From contig JAKJCA010000001.1 in NCBI GenBank assembly GCA_022706685.1, positions 1-64,000 of the forward strand: a DNA stretch of 64,000 bases, read 5' to 3'. This DNA comes from Bacillota bacterium (lineage in GTDB: Bacteria; Bacillota; Clostridia; Oscillospirales; Acutalibacteraceae). Positions 27,201 to 35,061 of the stretch are shown here, piece by piece (position 1 is the stretch's first letter; each line of letters starts with the position of its first letter). Both the position numbers and the translations under genes were made by a program. The notes under the pieces are model-generated. The model saw nothing but the letters and a program-made list of their open reading frames with translations, did no database searches and had not been told where the DNA came from.

Positions 27201-27783
27201 CACGGTCAGGCTGTTGGGCATTATCACCCAGGCGAAAAGAAAAATTACCAGAAACAACGCCACCATGGCCTTTTTAACCGTGGAGGATATTACCGCCGCC
27301 ATCGAGGTGATTGTGTTCCCGAAGATTTATGAAGAAAAGGCGTCTTTGATCACTGAGGGACGGGTTGTTTTTATTGAAGGCCGCCTGAGTTTGAAAGAGG
27401 AAGAAGATCCCAAGATTGTCTGCCAACGACTGGAGCCCTACTTGGATGGGTCCCGGCGCAATCCTGATGCTTCCAGCGCGGCAAAAGAGCCGGCATCCTC
27501 TTATCCCGTCAATCGAGATTATGAAACGGCCGCGCCGGCGCCGCTTGCCAAAAAAGCAAAAAAGGGGCTGTTTATCAAACTTCCCGGGGCGCAATGCCCC
27601 GAAATGAAACAATGCCAAAGGATTTTGGACCTTTTCAACGGAACCACCCCGGTATATTTTTATTTTTCCGATACGGGTAAATATGTAGTCCCGTCAAACA
27701 ACACGGGTTCCGATCCGAATGAGCCGATGCTTCGGGAACTCAGGCGCATTGCCGGCAGCGGAAACATCATCTATAATCCATAG
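24226..27783 (+). CDS. dnaE: DNA polymerase III alpha subunit DnaE
   Basis: This 1185-residue C-family polymerase begins with a PHP domain (HLHVHTEFSLLDGAARI). The catalytic aspartates sit in PDFDIDF near residues 396-402, after GPGRGSGAGS. A helix-hairpin-helix region and an OB-fold (VRLLGIITQAKRKITRNN) follow near 985-1070, with a lysine-rich linker and a short C-terminal domain. No proofreading exonuclease is inserted, so this is DnaE (DnaE1/DnaE3 style) rather than PolC. It starts directly at the whiA stop. Confidence 0.96.
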   Translation: MAFAHLHVHTEFSLLDGAARIRHLFKRAKEMGQTAMAVTDHGAMFGVIDFYDEACKCGVKAIIGCEVYVAARSRFDKEHAIDKDRSHLILLCENNTGYNNLMRIVSDSWVNGFYTKPRVDKDLLAANSEGLIALSACLAGEIPKAILCGDFEQAKKIALEYQRLFGEDRFFLELQDHGLEEDRVVVPEIIRLSEETGIPLAATNDVHYIMKEDAKQQKILLCIQTNHTVEEENGFEFKTDEFYLKSEQEMLALFSACPQAVENTQKIADRCHVEIEFGNTKLPHFDVPDGKDHFEWFRKLCLAGFERRYGTDCPAAYRERLDYELGVIDSMGFTDYYLIVHDFITFAKSRGISVGPGRGSGAGSIAAYCIGITGIDPMKYNLLFERFLNPERISMPDFDIDFCFERRREVIDYVISKYGENHVAYIITFGTLAARAVIRDVGRALGVAYSAVDNAAKLIPNANGITIEKALEMSDELRELYHTDDTMKLLLDTAAQLQGMPRHASTHAAGIVITREEVCKYVPLARNGDDIVTQYSMVALDRLGLLKVDFLGLRNLTVIDKTQRLVRRFQPDFDIDEIELDRPEIMQMLAGGFTEGIFQFESAGMRSLLVRLKPETMEDLIAAISLFRPGPMDSIPTYLSNRQHPEQIRYPIPELKEILDVTYGCILYQEQVMEIFRKIGGYSYGGADTVRKYISKKKLDALENERQIFIYGKTDSEGGIICEGAVRKGIDAATANKLFDDMLSFGSYAFNKSHAAAYSLIAYRTAWLKLKHPREFMACQLGSFLDDSARVSQYINECARLGIRILPPSVNTSEETFTVEGECIRFGLLAIKNLGRGLIQRIIAQREEKGPYCSFSTFLARIHGKDFNRRAVESLIKSGALDGLGANRREMLFALPAAIDALDAEKRNNIEGQIALSDLVDDHATIRKDPIQHMEEMPLLELLAYEKETLGHFLTNHPMSRYEQDAARLRSARTADLLAAGSDPASPYQDNSTVRLLGIITQAKRKITRNNATMAFLTVEDITAAIEVIVFPKIYEEKASLITEGRVVFIEGRLSLKEEEDPKIVCQRLEPYLDGSRRNPDASSAAKEPASSYPVNRDYETAAPAPLAKKAKKGLFIKLPGAQCPEMKQCQRILDLFNGTTPVYFYFSDTGKYVVPSNNTGSDPNEPMLRELRRIAGSGNIIYNP

Positions 27784-27826
27784 ATTTCGCGGCTCATATT
27801 TTAATTTATTTTTTCTACTGCGGCGT

Positions 27827-27855
27827 TTGACAACAAGCACAGCGGGTTGTATGAT
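27827..27855 (+). promoter_or_regulatory. Promoter of pfkA
   Basis: A consensus TTGACA (27827-27832) and TATGAT (27850-27855) with exactly 17 bases between, 33 bases before the pfkA start. This is one of the strongest promoters in the window. Confidence 0.8.
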
Positions 27856-27887
27856 TTGATGAGTAATTTTTTAGGGAGGTTACCTGT

Positions 27888-28883
27888 TTGAAAACCATAG
27901 GAGTACTAACCAGCGGCGGGGACGCGCCGGGCATGAATGCAGCCATAAGGGCCGTTGTCAGGACGGCGTGTCAAAGCGGTTTGAACGTATTCGGGATCAA
28001 ACGCGGTTATGACGGCCTGATCAATAACGATATGCAAATGATGGACCTGCGCAGCGTCTCCGATATCATTGACCGCGGGGGCACCATCCTTTTTTCGGCG
28101 AGAAGCGAGGAATTCAGGACACAGGCGGGCATTCAAAAAGCGATCGATGTTTGCCGGATGAGAGGAATCGAAGGCCTTGTTGTCATCGGCGGCGACGGCT
28201 CTTTCCGCGGAGCGAAAGAACTCTCCGAACAAGCCGGCGATATCCGCTTTATCGGGATACCCGGAACAATCGACAACGATATTCCCTGCTGCGACTATAC
28301 CATCGGATATGATACCTGCATGAATACAATTATGGAAATGGTGGACCGCATCCGGGACACGTCGGAATCGCACGGCCGCTGTTTTGTCGTAGAAGCTATG
28401 GGCAGGTATGCCGGCCACCTTGCGTTGAATGCGGGCATATCCGTCGGCGCGACGTGTATTCTGGTACCCGAGGTTCCCTATGATTTTGAGGAAGACGTCA
28501 TCAAAAGATTAAAACGCTTTTTGGCTACAGGGAAACAGCATTTCATCATCATGGTGGCCGAAGGCGTTTGGCACGTAAACGGCTCTGATCCAAAGGGCAG
28601 CTGCACCCAAATGGCGAAGGAAATCGAACGCTTAACCGGCATTGAATCGCGCGCGGTGATTTTGGGCCATGTTCAGCGCGGCGGTTCTCCCACCGTACGC
28701 GACAGGGTCATTGCCAGCCGTATGGGATATATGGCTGTCAATCTGCTGATGCAAGGGCAAGGGAACCGTATCGTCGCTATGCAAAATGAAAAACTGCTGC
28801 ACTTCGACATGCATGAAGCGGCCAAGATGACTAAGGGCCTGGACCGCGAACTGTACGATGTGGCGCACATTATTTCGATATAA
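27888..28883 (+). CDS. pfkA: ATP-dependent 6-phosphofructokinase
   Basis: PfkA commits fructose-6-phosphate to glycolysis. Motifs are GGDAPGMNAAIR (ATP), GGDGSFRGA, the catalytic PGTIDNDI and VEAMGRYAGHLA for substrate binding. The Gly of GGDGS and the TIDND region fit the ATP-dependent bacterial type. Length 331 residues. The start is TTG 27888 after AGGGAGGT. pcrA follows 14 bases later, so the helicase is cotranscribed. Confidence 0.95.
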   Translation: MKTIGVLTSGGDAPGMNAAIRAVVRTACQSGLNVFGIKRGYDGLINNDMQMMDLRSVSDIIDRGGTILFSARSEEFRTQAGIQKAIDVCRMRGIEGLVVIGGDGSFRGAKELSEQAGDIRFIGIPGTIDNDIPCCDYTIGYDTCMNTIMEMVDRIRDTSESHGRCFVVEAMGRYAGHLALNAGISVGATCILVPEVPYDFEEDVIKRLKRFLATGKQHFIIMVAEGVWHVNGSDPKGSCTQMAKEIERLTGIESRAVILGHVQRGGSPTVRDRVIASRMGYMAVNLLMQGQGNRIVAMQNEKLLHFDMHEAAKMTKGLDRELYDVAHIISI

Positions 28884-28897
28884 CAAGGCCAGAAAGC

Positions 28898-31261
28898 ATG
28901 TCTGAGCAAAAATTCCTGCAATTGAGAAAACAGGTTTTAGACCGTGTTTTCGATCATCTGAATACGCAACAAAAAGCAGCGGTCTTCTATACAGAGGGCC
29001 CTGTTTTGGTACTTGCTGGTGCGGGAAGCGGAAAAACGACCGTAATCGTCAACAGAATTGCCTATCTGATCCGATACGGCACGGCTTATCACTCCGCAGA
29101 AATACCTGCTGATATTACGCAAGAAATACTGGCCGATATGGCGGCATTTTCGGCCGGGAAGTTGGGAACGACGGCGTCCTTCGATGAAAAGATTGCGGTC
29201 AATCCCGTGAAACCCTGGCAGATTCTCGCGATTACTTTTACCAACAAAGCGGCGAACGAACTCAAAGAACGTTGTGAAGCGCTGCTGGGCGAACAGGCAG
29301 GCGATATATGGGCCAGCACATTTCACGCAATGTGTACGAGAATCTTGCGAAGACACGCCGCTGATACCGGTTTCTCGTCTCATTTCACCATTTATGACAC
29401 GGATGATTCCAAGAAGGCAGCGAAACAGGCTATGCAGGCCGCCGGTATCGATGAAAAAATGATACCCGTGAAAACGGTGTTAAACGAAATCAGCCGCGCC
29501 AAAGACATCCTTGTTTCACCCGCCGAATATCTTGAAGCAAACCAATCGGATTACCGGCTGAGCGCCATCGGCAGGGTTTACGCCGAGTATCAGCGTATGC
29601 TTGCTTGCGCCGACGCTATGGATTTCGACGATATTATCGTCAATACCGTTAAACTGTTGCGGTCGAATGAAGAAATCCGCGAACAATACCGAAATCAGTT
29701 CCGTTACGTTCTGGTCGACGAGTATCAAGATACCAACCATGCGCAGTATATACTGACTTCACTGCTTACCAGCAACCATAATAATTTATTTGTGGTCGGC
29801 GACGACGATCAGAGCATCTATAAATTCCGCGGAGCCGTTATTGAAAATATCCTTGATTTCGAAAAGCGGTACAGGGGGGTGAAAATCATCCGCCTGGAGC
29901 AGAACTACCGTTCCACGCAAAATATTCTTCATGCCGCCAATGAAGTGATAAAGAACAACAGCGAAAGAAAAGGCAAAAAGCTGTGGACGGAGAACGCGGA
30001 GGGGGAAAAGATATTTCTCCACACATTCCCCAGCGAACAAGACGAGAGCGCTTTTATTGCGGCGACAATTGAAAACGCTGCGGGCAGCGGGTCAAAGCTC
30101 AGCGATTTTGCCATCCTTTACCGCTTGACCGCCTTATCCAATTCCGTTGAATACGCACTGATACGCAACGGGATTGCTTACCGTATTATCGGCGGCCGCA
30201 GATTTTATGAGCGGGCTGAAATACGAGTGGCCATCGCCTATTTGTCAGTAATCAACAACCCCTCCGATAATATACGTCTACTGAGAATCATTAACGAACC
30301 GAAAAGGGGCATTGGCAGTTCGGCAATCAACCAGATATCCGCCATCGCGGACGGTTTGGGTGTCAGTCTGTTTGAAGTGATTCGAAACGCCTCCGAATAC
30401 CCCGTCCTTGCAAAATTTTCAAAACATCTGCGGCCCTTTGCGGACATGATCGAAGAATTGTCCGCGCTGGCTGATAAAATCCCCCTTAACGAATTGTACG
30501 CGAAAGCTATGGAGTTAAGCGCCTATCCGCAATCGCTCAGCTGCGAGAAGAATTATGAAGATAGATTAGAGAATCTTCACGAGCTTTTCACCAACCTGAT
30601 CAACTATACCAGAGAAAATGAGAACGCAAGCCTCAACGGTTTTCTTGAAGAGGTAGCGCTTCTGACAGACATTGATCATTACAACTCCGATTCGGATACC
30701 GTTACGCTGATGACCGTTCACACCGCAAAAGGACTTGAGTTCCAGGAGGTTTTTTTAATCGGAATGGAAGAAGGAATTTTTCCCGGAAGCCAGTCGATGT
30801 ATCAGCCGCAGGAAATTGAGGAGGAAAGGCGTCTCGCGTACGTCGGTATTACACGCGCAAAAAGAAAACTGTATGTCACCAACGCATACAGCCGCCAGCT
30901 ATTCGGTAAAACAACCTATAACCCGCCATCCCGTTTTGTCAAGGAAATTCCGGCTCATTTGACGCAATCGCCTTCATGCACCACCTATGCCTATACGGGT
31001 GCCCCGCGGAAAACAGCCGCAGGAGCAAGCGGAAGTGTTTTTATCGACGGTTCGGCTAAAACAAAACAAACACAACCCGACTACATACCTGAGGCGCACG
31101 CCGCGCTGAGACCGGGGGATATTGTCACTCATAAAATGTTCGGCAGAGGACTGGTATTGAGTGTGGAGAAAGCCGGCAACGATTTTATTCTCGAAGTTGC
31201 CTTTGACAAGGCCGGCACGAAAAAGCTGATGGCTAATTACGCAAAATTGGAAAAATTATAA
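28898..31261 (+). CDS. pcrA: ATP-dependent DNA helicase PcrA/UvrD
   Basis: A superfamily 1A 3'-5' helicase in repair and replication. Motif I GAGSGKTT is at residues 41-48, followed by ITFTNKAANELKER (Ia), VDEYQDTNHAQ (II), GDDDQSIYKFRGA (III), RLEQNYRST (IV), VTLMTVHTAKGLEF (V) and VGITRAKRKL (VI). A charged insertion of roughly 40 residues lies between motifs I and Ia, absent from the classical PcrA. The C-terminal Tudor-like RNA polymerase-binding part is present (PGDIVTHKMFGRGLVLSV). The ribosome binding site is weak. Confidence 0.94.
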   Translation: MSEQKFLQLRKQVLDRVFDHLNTQQKAAVFYTEGPVLVLAGAGSGKTTVIVNRIAYLIRYGTAYHSAEIPADITQEILADMAAFSAGKLGTTASFDEKIAVNPVKPWQILAITFTNKAANELKERCEALLGEQAGDIWASTFHAMCTRILRRHAADTGFSSHFTIYDTDDSKKAAKQAMQAAGIDEKMIPVKTVLNEISRAKDILVSPAEYLEANQSDYRLSAIGRVYAEYQRMLACADAMDFDDIIVNTVKLLRSNEEIREQYRNQFRYVLVDEYQDTNHAQYILTSLLTSNHNNLFVVGDDDQSIYKFRGAVIENILDFEKRYRGVKIIRLEQNYRSTQNILHAANEVIKNNSERKGKKLWTENAEGEKIFLHTFPSEQDESAFIAATIENAAGSGSKLSDFAILYRLTALSNSVEYALIRNGIAYRIIGGRRFYERAEIRVAIAYLSVINNPSDNIRLLRIINEPKRGIGSSAINQISAIADGLGVSLFEVIRNASEYPVLAKFSKHLRPFADMIEELSALADKIPLNELYAKAMELSAYPQSLSCEKNYEDRLENLHELFTNLINYTRENENASLNGFLEEVALLTDIDHYNSDSDTVTLMTVHTAKGLEFQEVFLIGMEEGIFPGSQSMYQPQEIEEERRLAYVGITRAKRKLYVTNAYSRQLFGKTTYNPPSRFVKEIPAHLTQSPSCTTYAYTGAPRKTAAGASGSVFIDGSAKTKQTQPDYIPEAHAALRPGDIVTHKMFGRGLVLSVEKAGNDFILEVAFDKAGTKKLMANYAKLEKL

Positions 31262-31267
31262 CAGCCC

Positions 31268-32461
31268 TTAATCAGAAAAAGGCGTCCGAATGCGGCTGAG
31301 GCGGAAGTTGACGGGCGCTCTATCCACACTCGAGCGGTAGATACTCATAATGAAACCGATGCCGATATATATACATAGGTTGGATGACCCGCCCGCGCTC
31401 ATAAACGGAAACGTAATCCCGATACAAGGCAGTAATTTTAGGCACATGCCGATATTGATAATTGCCTGCGCTCCGATCATTGCCGCAACAGCATAGCAGA
31501 TAAGCGTCCCGATAAAATCATTGGAGCGGTAACCGACACGGGCGATTCTTATAATAATGGCAGTCAAAATCAGCAGTAATAAGACGCATCCGATCAAGCC
31601 AAGTTCCTCTCCGACCACGGCGAATATCATGTCACTTTCATCAACGGGTATCAAACCGTTTTGCGTATAAGTGCCTTGGAACAATCCTTTCCCGTGGAGC
31701 CCGCCGGAGCCGATGGCGTTCACACTTTGCATTTGCTGGTAAATCAGCGTTTTATAGACGGATTCTTCGAGTTGCTGCGGGAAATAAACCGCAAGCAGCC
31801 GGTTTCGCTGCATCTGGAAACCTGAAAAAGCTTTTGTCCAAAGCAAAGGCAGCGCGGCAAGTCCCAGAACGCCCCCGGCGGCAAAATAACCGATCTTCAC
31901 TTTCGCCATGAAAAGCATCGTGAGAAAGATGGCGATAAACACAAGCGCCGAGCCGAGGTCGCCGGTCAATATCACCAACGCTACAGGGAAAAGGCCGTGC
32001 GCTATGACGGGGAGTAATATCTTAACCCGGTTGATGTTTTCTTTCACTGCGTCGAGATGCAGTGCGAAGGTGATGATAAAGCCAATTTTCAGCAGTTCCG
32101 ACGGCTGAAAGGTAAATTTCCCGGCGATATTGAGCCATACTTTTGAATCCGACCGGGCGTCCGGCCCGACTCCGATGAAAAACAGCAAAAACATCAGTAA
32201 AAGGCAAACCGCCGCAACTACCGGCCACAGGCGCAGAACGATTTTGTAGTCAATCACTGAAATGGTGATGCACAGCGCGATACCGAGCGCTATGGCGATG
32301 AGCATGGTCAGCAAATCCCCGGACATGACCTGCCCGTCTTTCAGCCCGCTGAGCGTCGCGCTGTAAACCATGACCGCTCCAAAGGCGGAAGCAGCCAAAC
32401 ATAAGGGAAAAAGGACTTTATCCGTCCCTTTGATAAACGACCTGAATTTTGACAACAGCAA
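31268..32461 (-). CDS. rodA: Rod shape-determining protein RodA (SEDS glycosyltransferase)
   Basis: A SEDS-family peptidoglycan glycosyltransferase of the elongasome. The 397-residue chain contains about ten hydrophobic helices. The conserved motifs are GDLGSALVFIAIF, the NPIDEAD-like GLIPVDESDMIFAVVGEELG and the C-terminal PFMSAGGSS. It starts at TTG 32461 after AGGAG. It converges on pcrA with only six bases between the stops and no terminator. Confidence 0.92.
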   Translation of the reverse strand: MLLSKFRSFIKGTDKVLFPLCLAASAFGAVMVYSATLSGLKDGQVMSGDLLTMLIAIALGIALCITISVIDYKIVLRLWPVVAAVCLLLMFLLFFIGVGPDARSDSKVWLNIAGKFTFQPSELLKIGFIITFALHLDAVKENINRVKILLPVIAHGLFPVALVILTGDLGSALVFIAIFLTMLFMAKVKIGYFAAGGVLGLAALPLLWTKAFSGFQMQRNRLLAVYFPQQLEESVYKTLIYQQMQSVNAIGSGGLHGKGLFQGTYTQNGLIPVDESDMIFAVVGEELGLIGCVLLLLILTAIIIRIARVGYRSNDFIGTLICYAVAAMIGAQAIINIGMCLKLLPCIGITFPFMSAGGSSNLCIYIGIGFIMSIYRSSVDRAPVNFRLSRIRTPFSD

Positions 32462-32487
32462 AACAATTCTCCTAATGGTTTGATTGT

Positions 32488-32516
32488 ATTATAACCCCGC
32501 TTCCGGTGAACTTCAA
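32488..32516 (-). promoter_or_regulatory. Promoter of rodA
   Basis: On the minus strand TTGAAG (32511-32516) and TATAAT (32488-32493) are 17 bases apart. It is back-to-back with the tsaE promoter. Confidence 0.75.
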
Positions 32517-32526
32517 GCGAACGGTC

Positions 32527-32555
32527 TTTATCAGGAAAGGTTTCTGTGATATAAT
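32527..32555 (+). promoter_or_regulatory. Promoter of the tsaE-tsaB-rpiB-upp unit
   Basis: TTTATC (32527-32532), 17 bases, then TATAAT (32550-32555) with TGA just upstream making an extended -10. It lies about 20 bases before the GTG start of tsaE. Confidence 0.7.
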
Positions 32556-32575
32556 GATGTGAATTGATTCCATAG

Positions 32576-33022
32576 GTGATAGCGACGGAATTCCGCACAA
32601 AAAACGAAAAGGAAACGCTTCAACTGGGCGAGAAAGTCGGGGAATTGCTCCGGCCGGGCGATGTTGTCGCGTTATACGGCGACATGGGCTACGGAAAGAC
32701 CGTTTTTGTCAAAGGTCTCGCCAAGGGTCTGGGAGTCAAGGATATCATCACAAGCCCGACATACACTTTGGTCCACGAACATCAAGGCAGATGTAAAATG
32801 TATCACTTCGATATGTTTAACATCGACTCGTATGAAGCATTGTACACAACAGGTTTTTTTGATTTGTGCCAATCAGATGCAGTGACGGTCATCGAATGGA
32901 GCCAAAATATCCGCCAATTCCTGCCGGACGGTGCTTTAGAAGTGCGTTTCGATATGTCCAAAGCCGGCGAACGAATCATTTGCATACCGGAGGATAAACG
33001 TTTTGCGGATATTCGCTGTTGA
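32576..33022 (+). CDS. tsaE: tRNA threonylcarbamoyladenosine biosynthesis ATPase TsaE
   Basis: TsaE works with TsaB and TsaD to install t6A37 on ANN-decoding tRNAs. The P-loop is GDMGYGKT (the usual Ala before Gly-Lys is Tyr), followed by ITSPTYTLVHEH and the Walker B-like VIEWSQ. The 148-residue length is normal. Start GTG 32576. It overlaps the tsaB start by 20 bases, so the two are translationally linked. Confidence 0.93.
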   Translation: MIATEFRTKNEKETLQLGEKVGELLRPGDVVALYGDMGYGKTVFVKGLAKGLGVKDIITSPTYTLVHEHQGRCKMYHFDMFNIDSYEALYTTGFFDLCQSDAVTVIEWSQNIRQFLPDGALEVRFDMSKAGERIICIPEDKRFADIRC

Positions 33023-33713
33023 CACGGCAACTCGTACCGCCAGCTGCGCTTTGGCGGAAAACGGAAGAGTCATCTGTGAACTGTTCTCGGATTGCGGCTT
33101 GACTCATTCGCAGACAATCATGCGGATGGCCGAAAATTTGTACGATATAGCCGGCATATCCGTCGAAAGCACCGACGTTTTCGCCGCTACCGTCGGCCCC
33201 GGCTCTTTCACGGGCCTGCGCATCGGTATCGCCGCTGCAAAAGGGATGGCGCAGGCCGTGGGTAAACCATGTGCCGCAATTTCGACCCTGGAGGCGCTGG
33301 CGATGAATGCGTATCCGCTCGACTATATTGCCGCGTGCGCGCTGGATGCACGCAACAATCACGCATACACGGCAACTTTTCGTATAACCGACGAGGCGAG
33401 CGAAAGGCTGAGCGCAGACGCAACGCTGGCTTATGGAGATTTTTCAAAGCAGCTGATGCAAAACCACCCGAATGACAACATTATCATTTTCGGCGACGGC
33501 GCCGGACTGTTGTTTGAAGAAACAAAGAGAACAGGTCTCCACATACGCAAAGCGATTGAATGCGATTTGAATCCGGCCGCGTCCTCCTTTGCGCGCGTAT
33601 TAAGCAGCGGCAGGTATCCCTTGAAATTACTGGATCCCGGCGAGTTATCACCGGTATATCTGAGAGTGCCCCAGGCAGTCAGAACTCTACAAAAAAAAGG
33701 CGGTCATGCATGA
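33003..33713 (+). CDS. tsaB: tRNA threonylcarbamoyladenosine biosynthesis protein TsaB
   Basis: TsaB (YeaZ) is the inactive paralogue that scaffolds TsaD for t6A synthesis. Its ASKHA-fold N-terminus is FAVDTATRTASCALAENG, with GPGSFTGLRIGIAAAKG near residues 63-79. TTG 33003 is set by GGAGGAT eight bases upstream. TsaD and RimI, often next, are not in the window. It ends in ATGA overlapping the rpiB start. Confidence 0.92.
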   Translation: MRIFAVDTATRTASCALAENGRVICELFSDCGLTHSQTIMRMAENLYDIAGISVESTDVFAATVGPGSFTGLRIGIAAAKGMAQAVGKPCAAISTLEALAMNAYPLDYIAACALDARNNHAYTATFRITDEASERLSADATLAYGDFSKQLMQNHPNDNIIIFGDGAGLLFEETKRTGLHIRKAIECDLNPAASSFARVLSSGRYPLKLLDPGELSPVYLRVPQAVRTLQKKGGHA

Positions 33714-34183
33714 TGATTGTTGTCGGTTCCGATCACGCCGGTTTTCACCTCAAAGAAGCGCTGAAACAGCATTTTGAGCAGGAAGGCATTGAGTTTTTCG
33801 ATGTCGGCACTTCTTCAACAGATTCTGTTGATTATCCGCTTATTGCGCAGGCGGGCTGCGAAGCGGTTCTTTGCGGCAAAGCACAATTCGCCATCCTTTG
33901 CTGCGGCAGCGGCGTTGGTATTTCCATTGCCGCCAACAAAATTCAAGGTATTCGCGCCGCCTGCTGCTCGGATACGTACTCGGCCAAGATGTCGCGTATG
34001 CATAACAACGCGAACGTCCTTTGCATGGGCGGCAATGTCGTCGGCCCTGCTCTAGCATTTGATATAGCCGATATTTTCCTGTCAATGCCTTTCGACGCGG
34101 GGGAGCGCCATTGCAGGAGGATAAAATTACTCAGCGAACTGGAAAAATACACACATGACGGAGGAAAAAAATGGGAAAAATAG
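33710..34183 (+). CDS. rpiB: Ribose 5-phosphate isomerase B
   Basis: RpiB interconverts ribulose-5-P and ribose-5-P, feeding PRPP for the purine and pyrimidine genes nearby. The N-terminus [15 protein letters not shown], the catalytic Cys in [16 protein letters not shown] and the [11 protein letters not shown] segment are family hallmarks. At 157 residues it is slightly long. ATG 33710 overlaps the tsaB stop; ATG 33713 is an alternative. Its stop lies inside the start of upp. Confidence 0.93.
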   Translation: MMIVVGSDHAGFHLKEALKQHFEQEGIEFFDVGTSSTDSVDYPLIAQAGCEAVLCGKAQFAILCCGSGVGISIAANKIQGIRAACCSDTYSAKMSRMHNNANVLCMGGNVVGPALAFDIADIFLSMPFDAGERHCRRIKLLSELEKYTHDGGKKWEK

Positions 34184-34800
34184 TCATCACCAACCATCCG
34201 CTGATTCAGCACAAACTGACTCTTCTGCGCGACAAGAATACCGGTTCAAAGGAATTCCGCTCGCTTGTCGGCGAAATATCCATGTTGATGTGCTATGAAG
34301 CGACGAGAGATTTGCCCTTACAGGAAGTGGAAATCGAGACACCGATTGCCGTTGCCAAAACAAAAGTCATATCCGGTAAAAAACTCGCTTTCGTTCCCAT
34401 CCTGCGGGCCGGCCTCGGGATGGTCGAAGGCGTTGTCGCGCTGGTTCCCTCGGCGAGGATCGGCCATATCGGCTTGTATCGCGACCCCGAAACGCTCAAG
34501 CCGGTCGAATACTACTGCAAGTTGCCTGCGGATATCAACGAGAGAGAGGTTATCGTTCTTGACCCGATGCTCGCAACCGGCGGCTCTGCAGTCGATGCTA
34601 TTACTTTGATTAAAAAACGGGAACCGAAATCCATCAAATTTATGGGCATTATCGCGGCGCCGGAAGGGCTTGAAATGTTGAGCAAAGCACATCCGGATGT
34701 AGATATCTTTTGCGCAGCGCTAGACGAAAAGCTCAATGAACACGGTTATATCGTGCCCGGTCTCGGTGATGCAGGTGACCGGATATTCGGCACAAAATAG
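34171..34800 (+). CDS. upp: Uracil phosphoribosyltransferase
   Basis: Upp salvages uracil with PRPP to UMP. The PRPP-binding [18 protein letters not shown] is diagnostic, and [13 protein letters not shown] ends the protein as in other UPRTases. Length 209 residues. ATG 34171 follows GAGGAA and overlaps rpiB by 13 bases. With hpt (60.6 kb) it provides base salvage; this matters because de novo pyrimidine synthesis may be compromised by the altered CarAB. Confidence 0.96.
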   Translation: MGKIVITNHPLIQHKLTLLRDKNTGSKEFRSLVGEISMLMCYEATRDLPLQEVEIETPIAVAKTKVISGKKLAFVPILRAGLGMVEGVVALVPSARIGHIGLYRDPETLKPVEYYCKLPADINEREVIVLDPMLATGGSAVDAITLIKKREPKSIKFMGIIAAPEGLEMLSKAHPDVDIFCAALDEKLNEHGYIVPGLGDAGDRIFGTK

Positions 34801-34810
34801 ACCGCTCTCG

Positions 34811-34839
34811 TTGTATTTTCCCGCTTTCTAGGTTAAAAT
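34811..34839 (+). promoter_or_regulatory. Promoter of the SCIFF precursor
   Basis: TTGTAT (34811-34816), 17 bases, TAAAAT (34834-34839), ending 20 bases before the peptide start. Confidence 0.65.
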
Positions 34840-34859
34840 AAAATAAAGGAGTGATGACG

Positions 34860-35000
34860 ATGAAACACGTAACAACTGTGAAAAAGGCCAGTCTGAAACA
34901 AAGCGCCAAGACAGGCGGGTGCGGTGAATGCCAGGCGTCCTGCCAGTCCGCTTGCAAAACATCTTGCACTGTTGCCAACCAGAAATGCGAAAAGCACTGA
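34860..35000 (+). CDS. scfA: SCIFF ranthipeptide precursor (six cysteines in forty-five)
   Basis: This 46-residue peptide has a lysine/threonine-rich leader (MKHVTTVKKASLKQSAKTGG) and a core with exactly six cysteines (GCGECQASCQSACKTSC, then QKC). That is the SCIFF pattern, near-universal in Clostridia. The cysteine sulfurs are joined to non-alpha carbons of nearby residues by the maturase to form thioether bridges (a ranthipeptide). ATG 34860 is eight bases after AAGGAG; an in-frame ATG at 34854 is too close. The maturase follows after an attenuator-like hairpin. No dedicated exporter or protease is adjacent. Confidence 0.95.
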   Translation: MKHVTTVKKASLKQSAKTGGCGECQASCQSACKTSCTVANQKCEKH

Positions 35001-35017
35001 CGCGCGTCATAAAACGC

Positions 35018-35046
35018 AGCGGGGCTGATGTGGCCCCGCTTTTTTT
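35018..35046 (+). terminator. Intrinsic terminator/attenuator between SCIFF and its maturase
   Basis: Stem AGCGGGGC / GCCCCGCT (35018-35025 with 35033-35040), seven-base loop, then six T. It sits between precursor stop and maturase start, so readthrough would make less maturase than peptide. Confidence 0.85.
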
Positions 35047-35061
35047 CGAGGGATAACGGAC

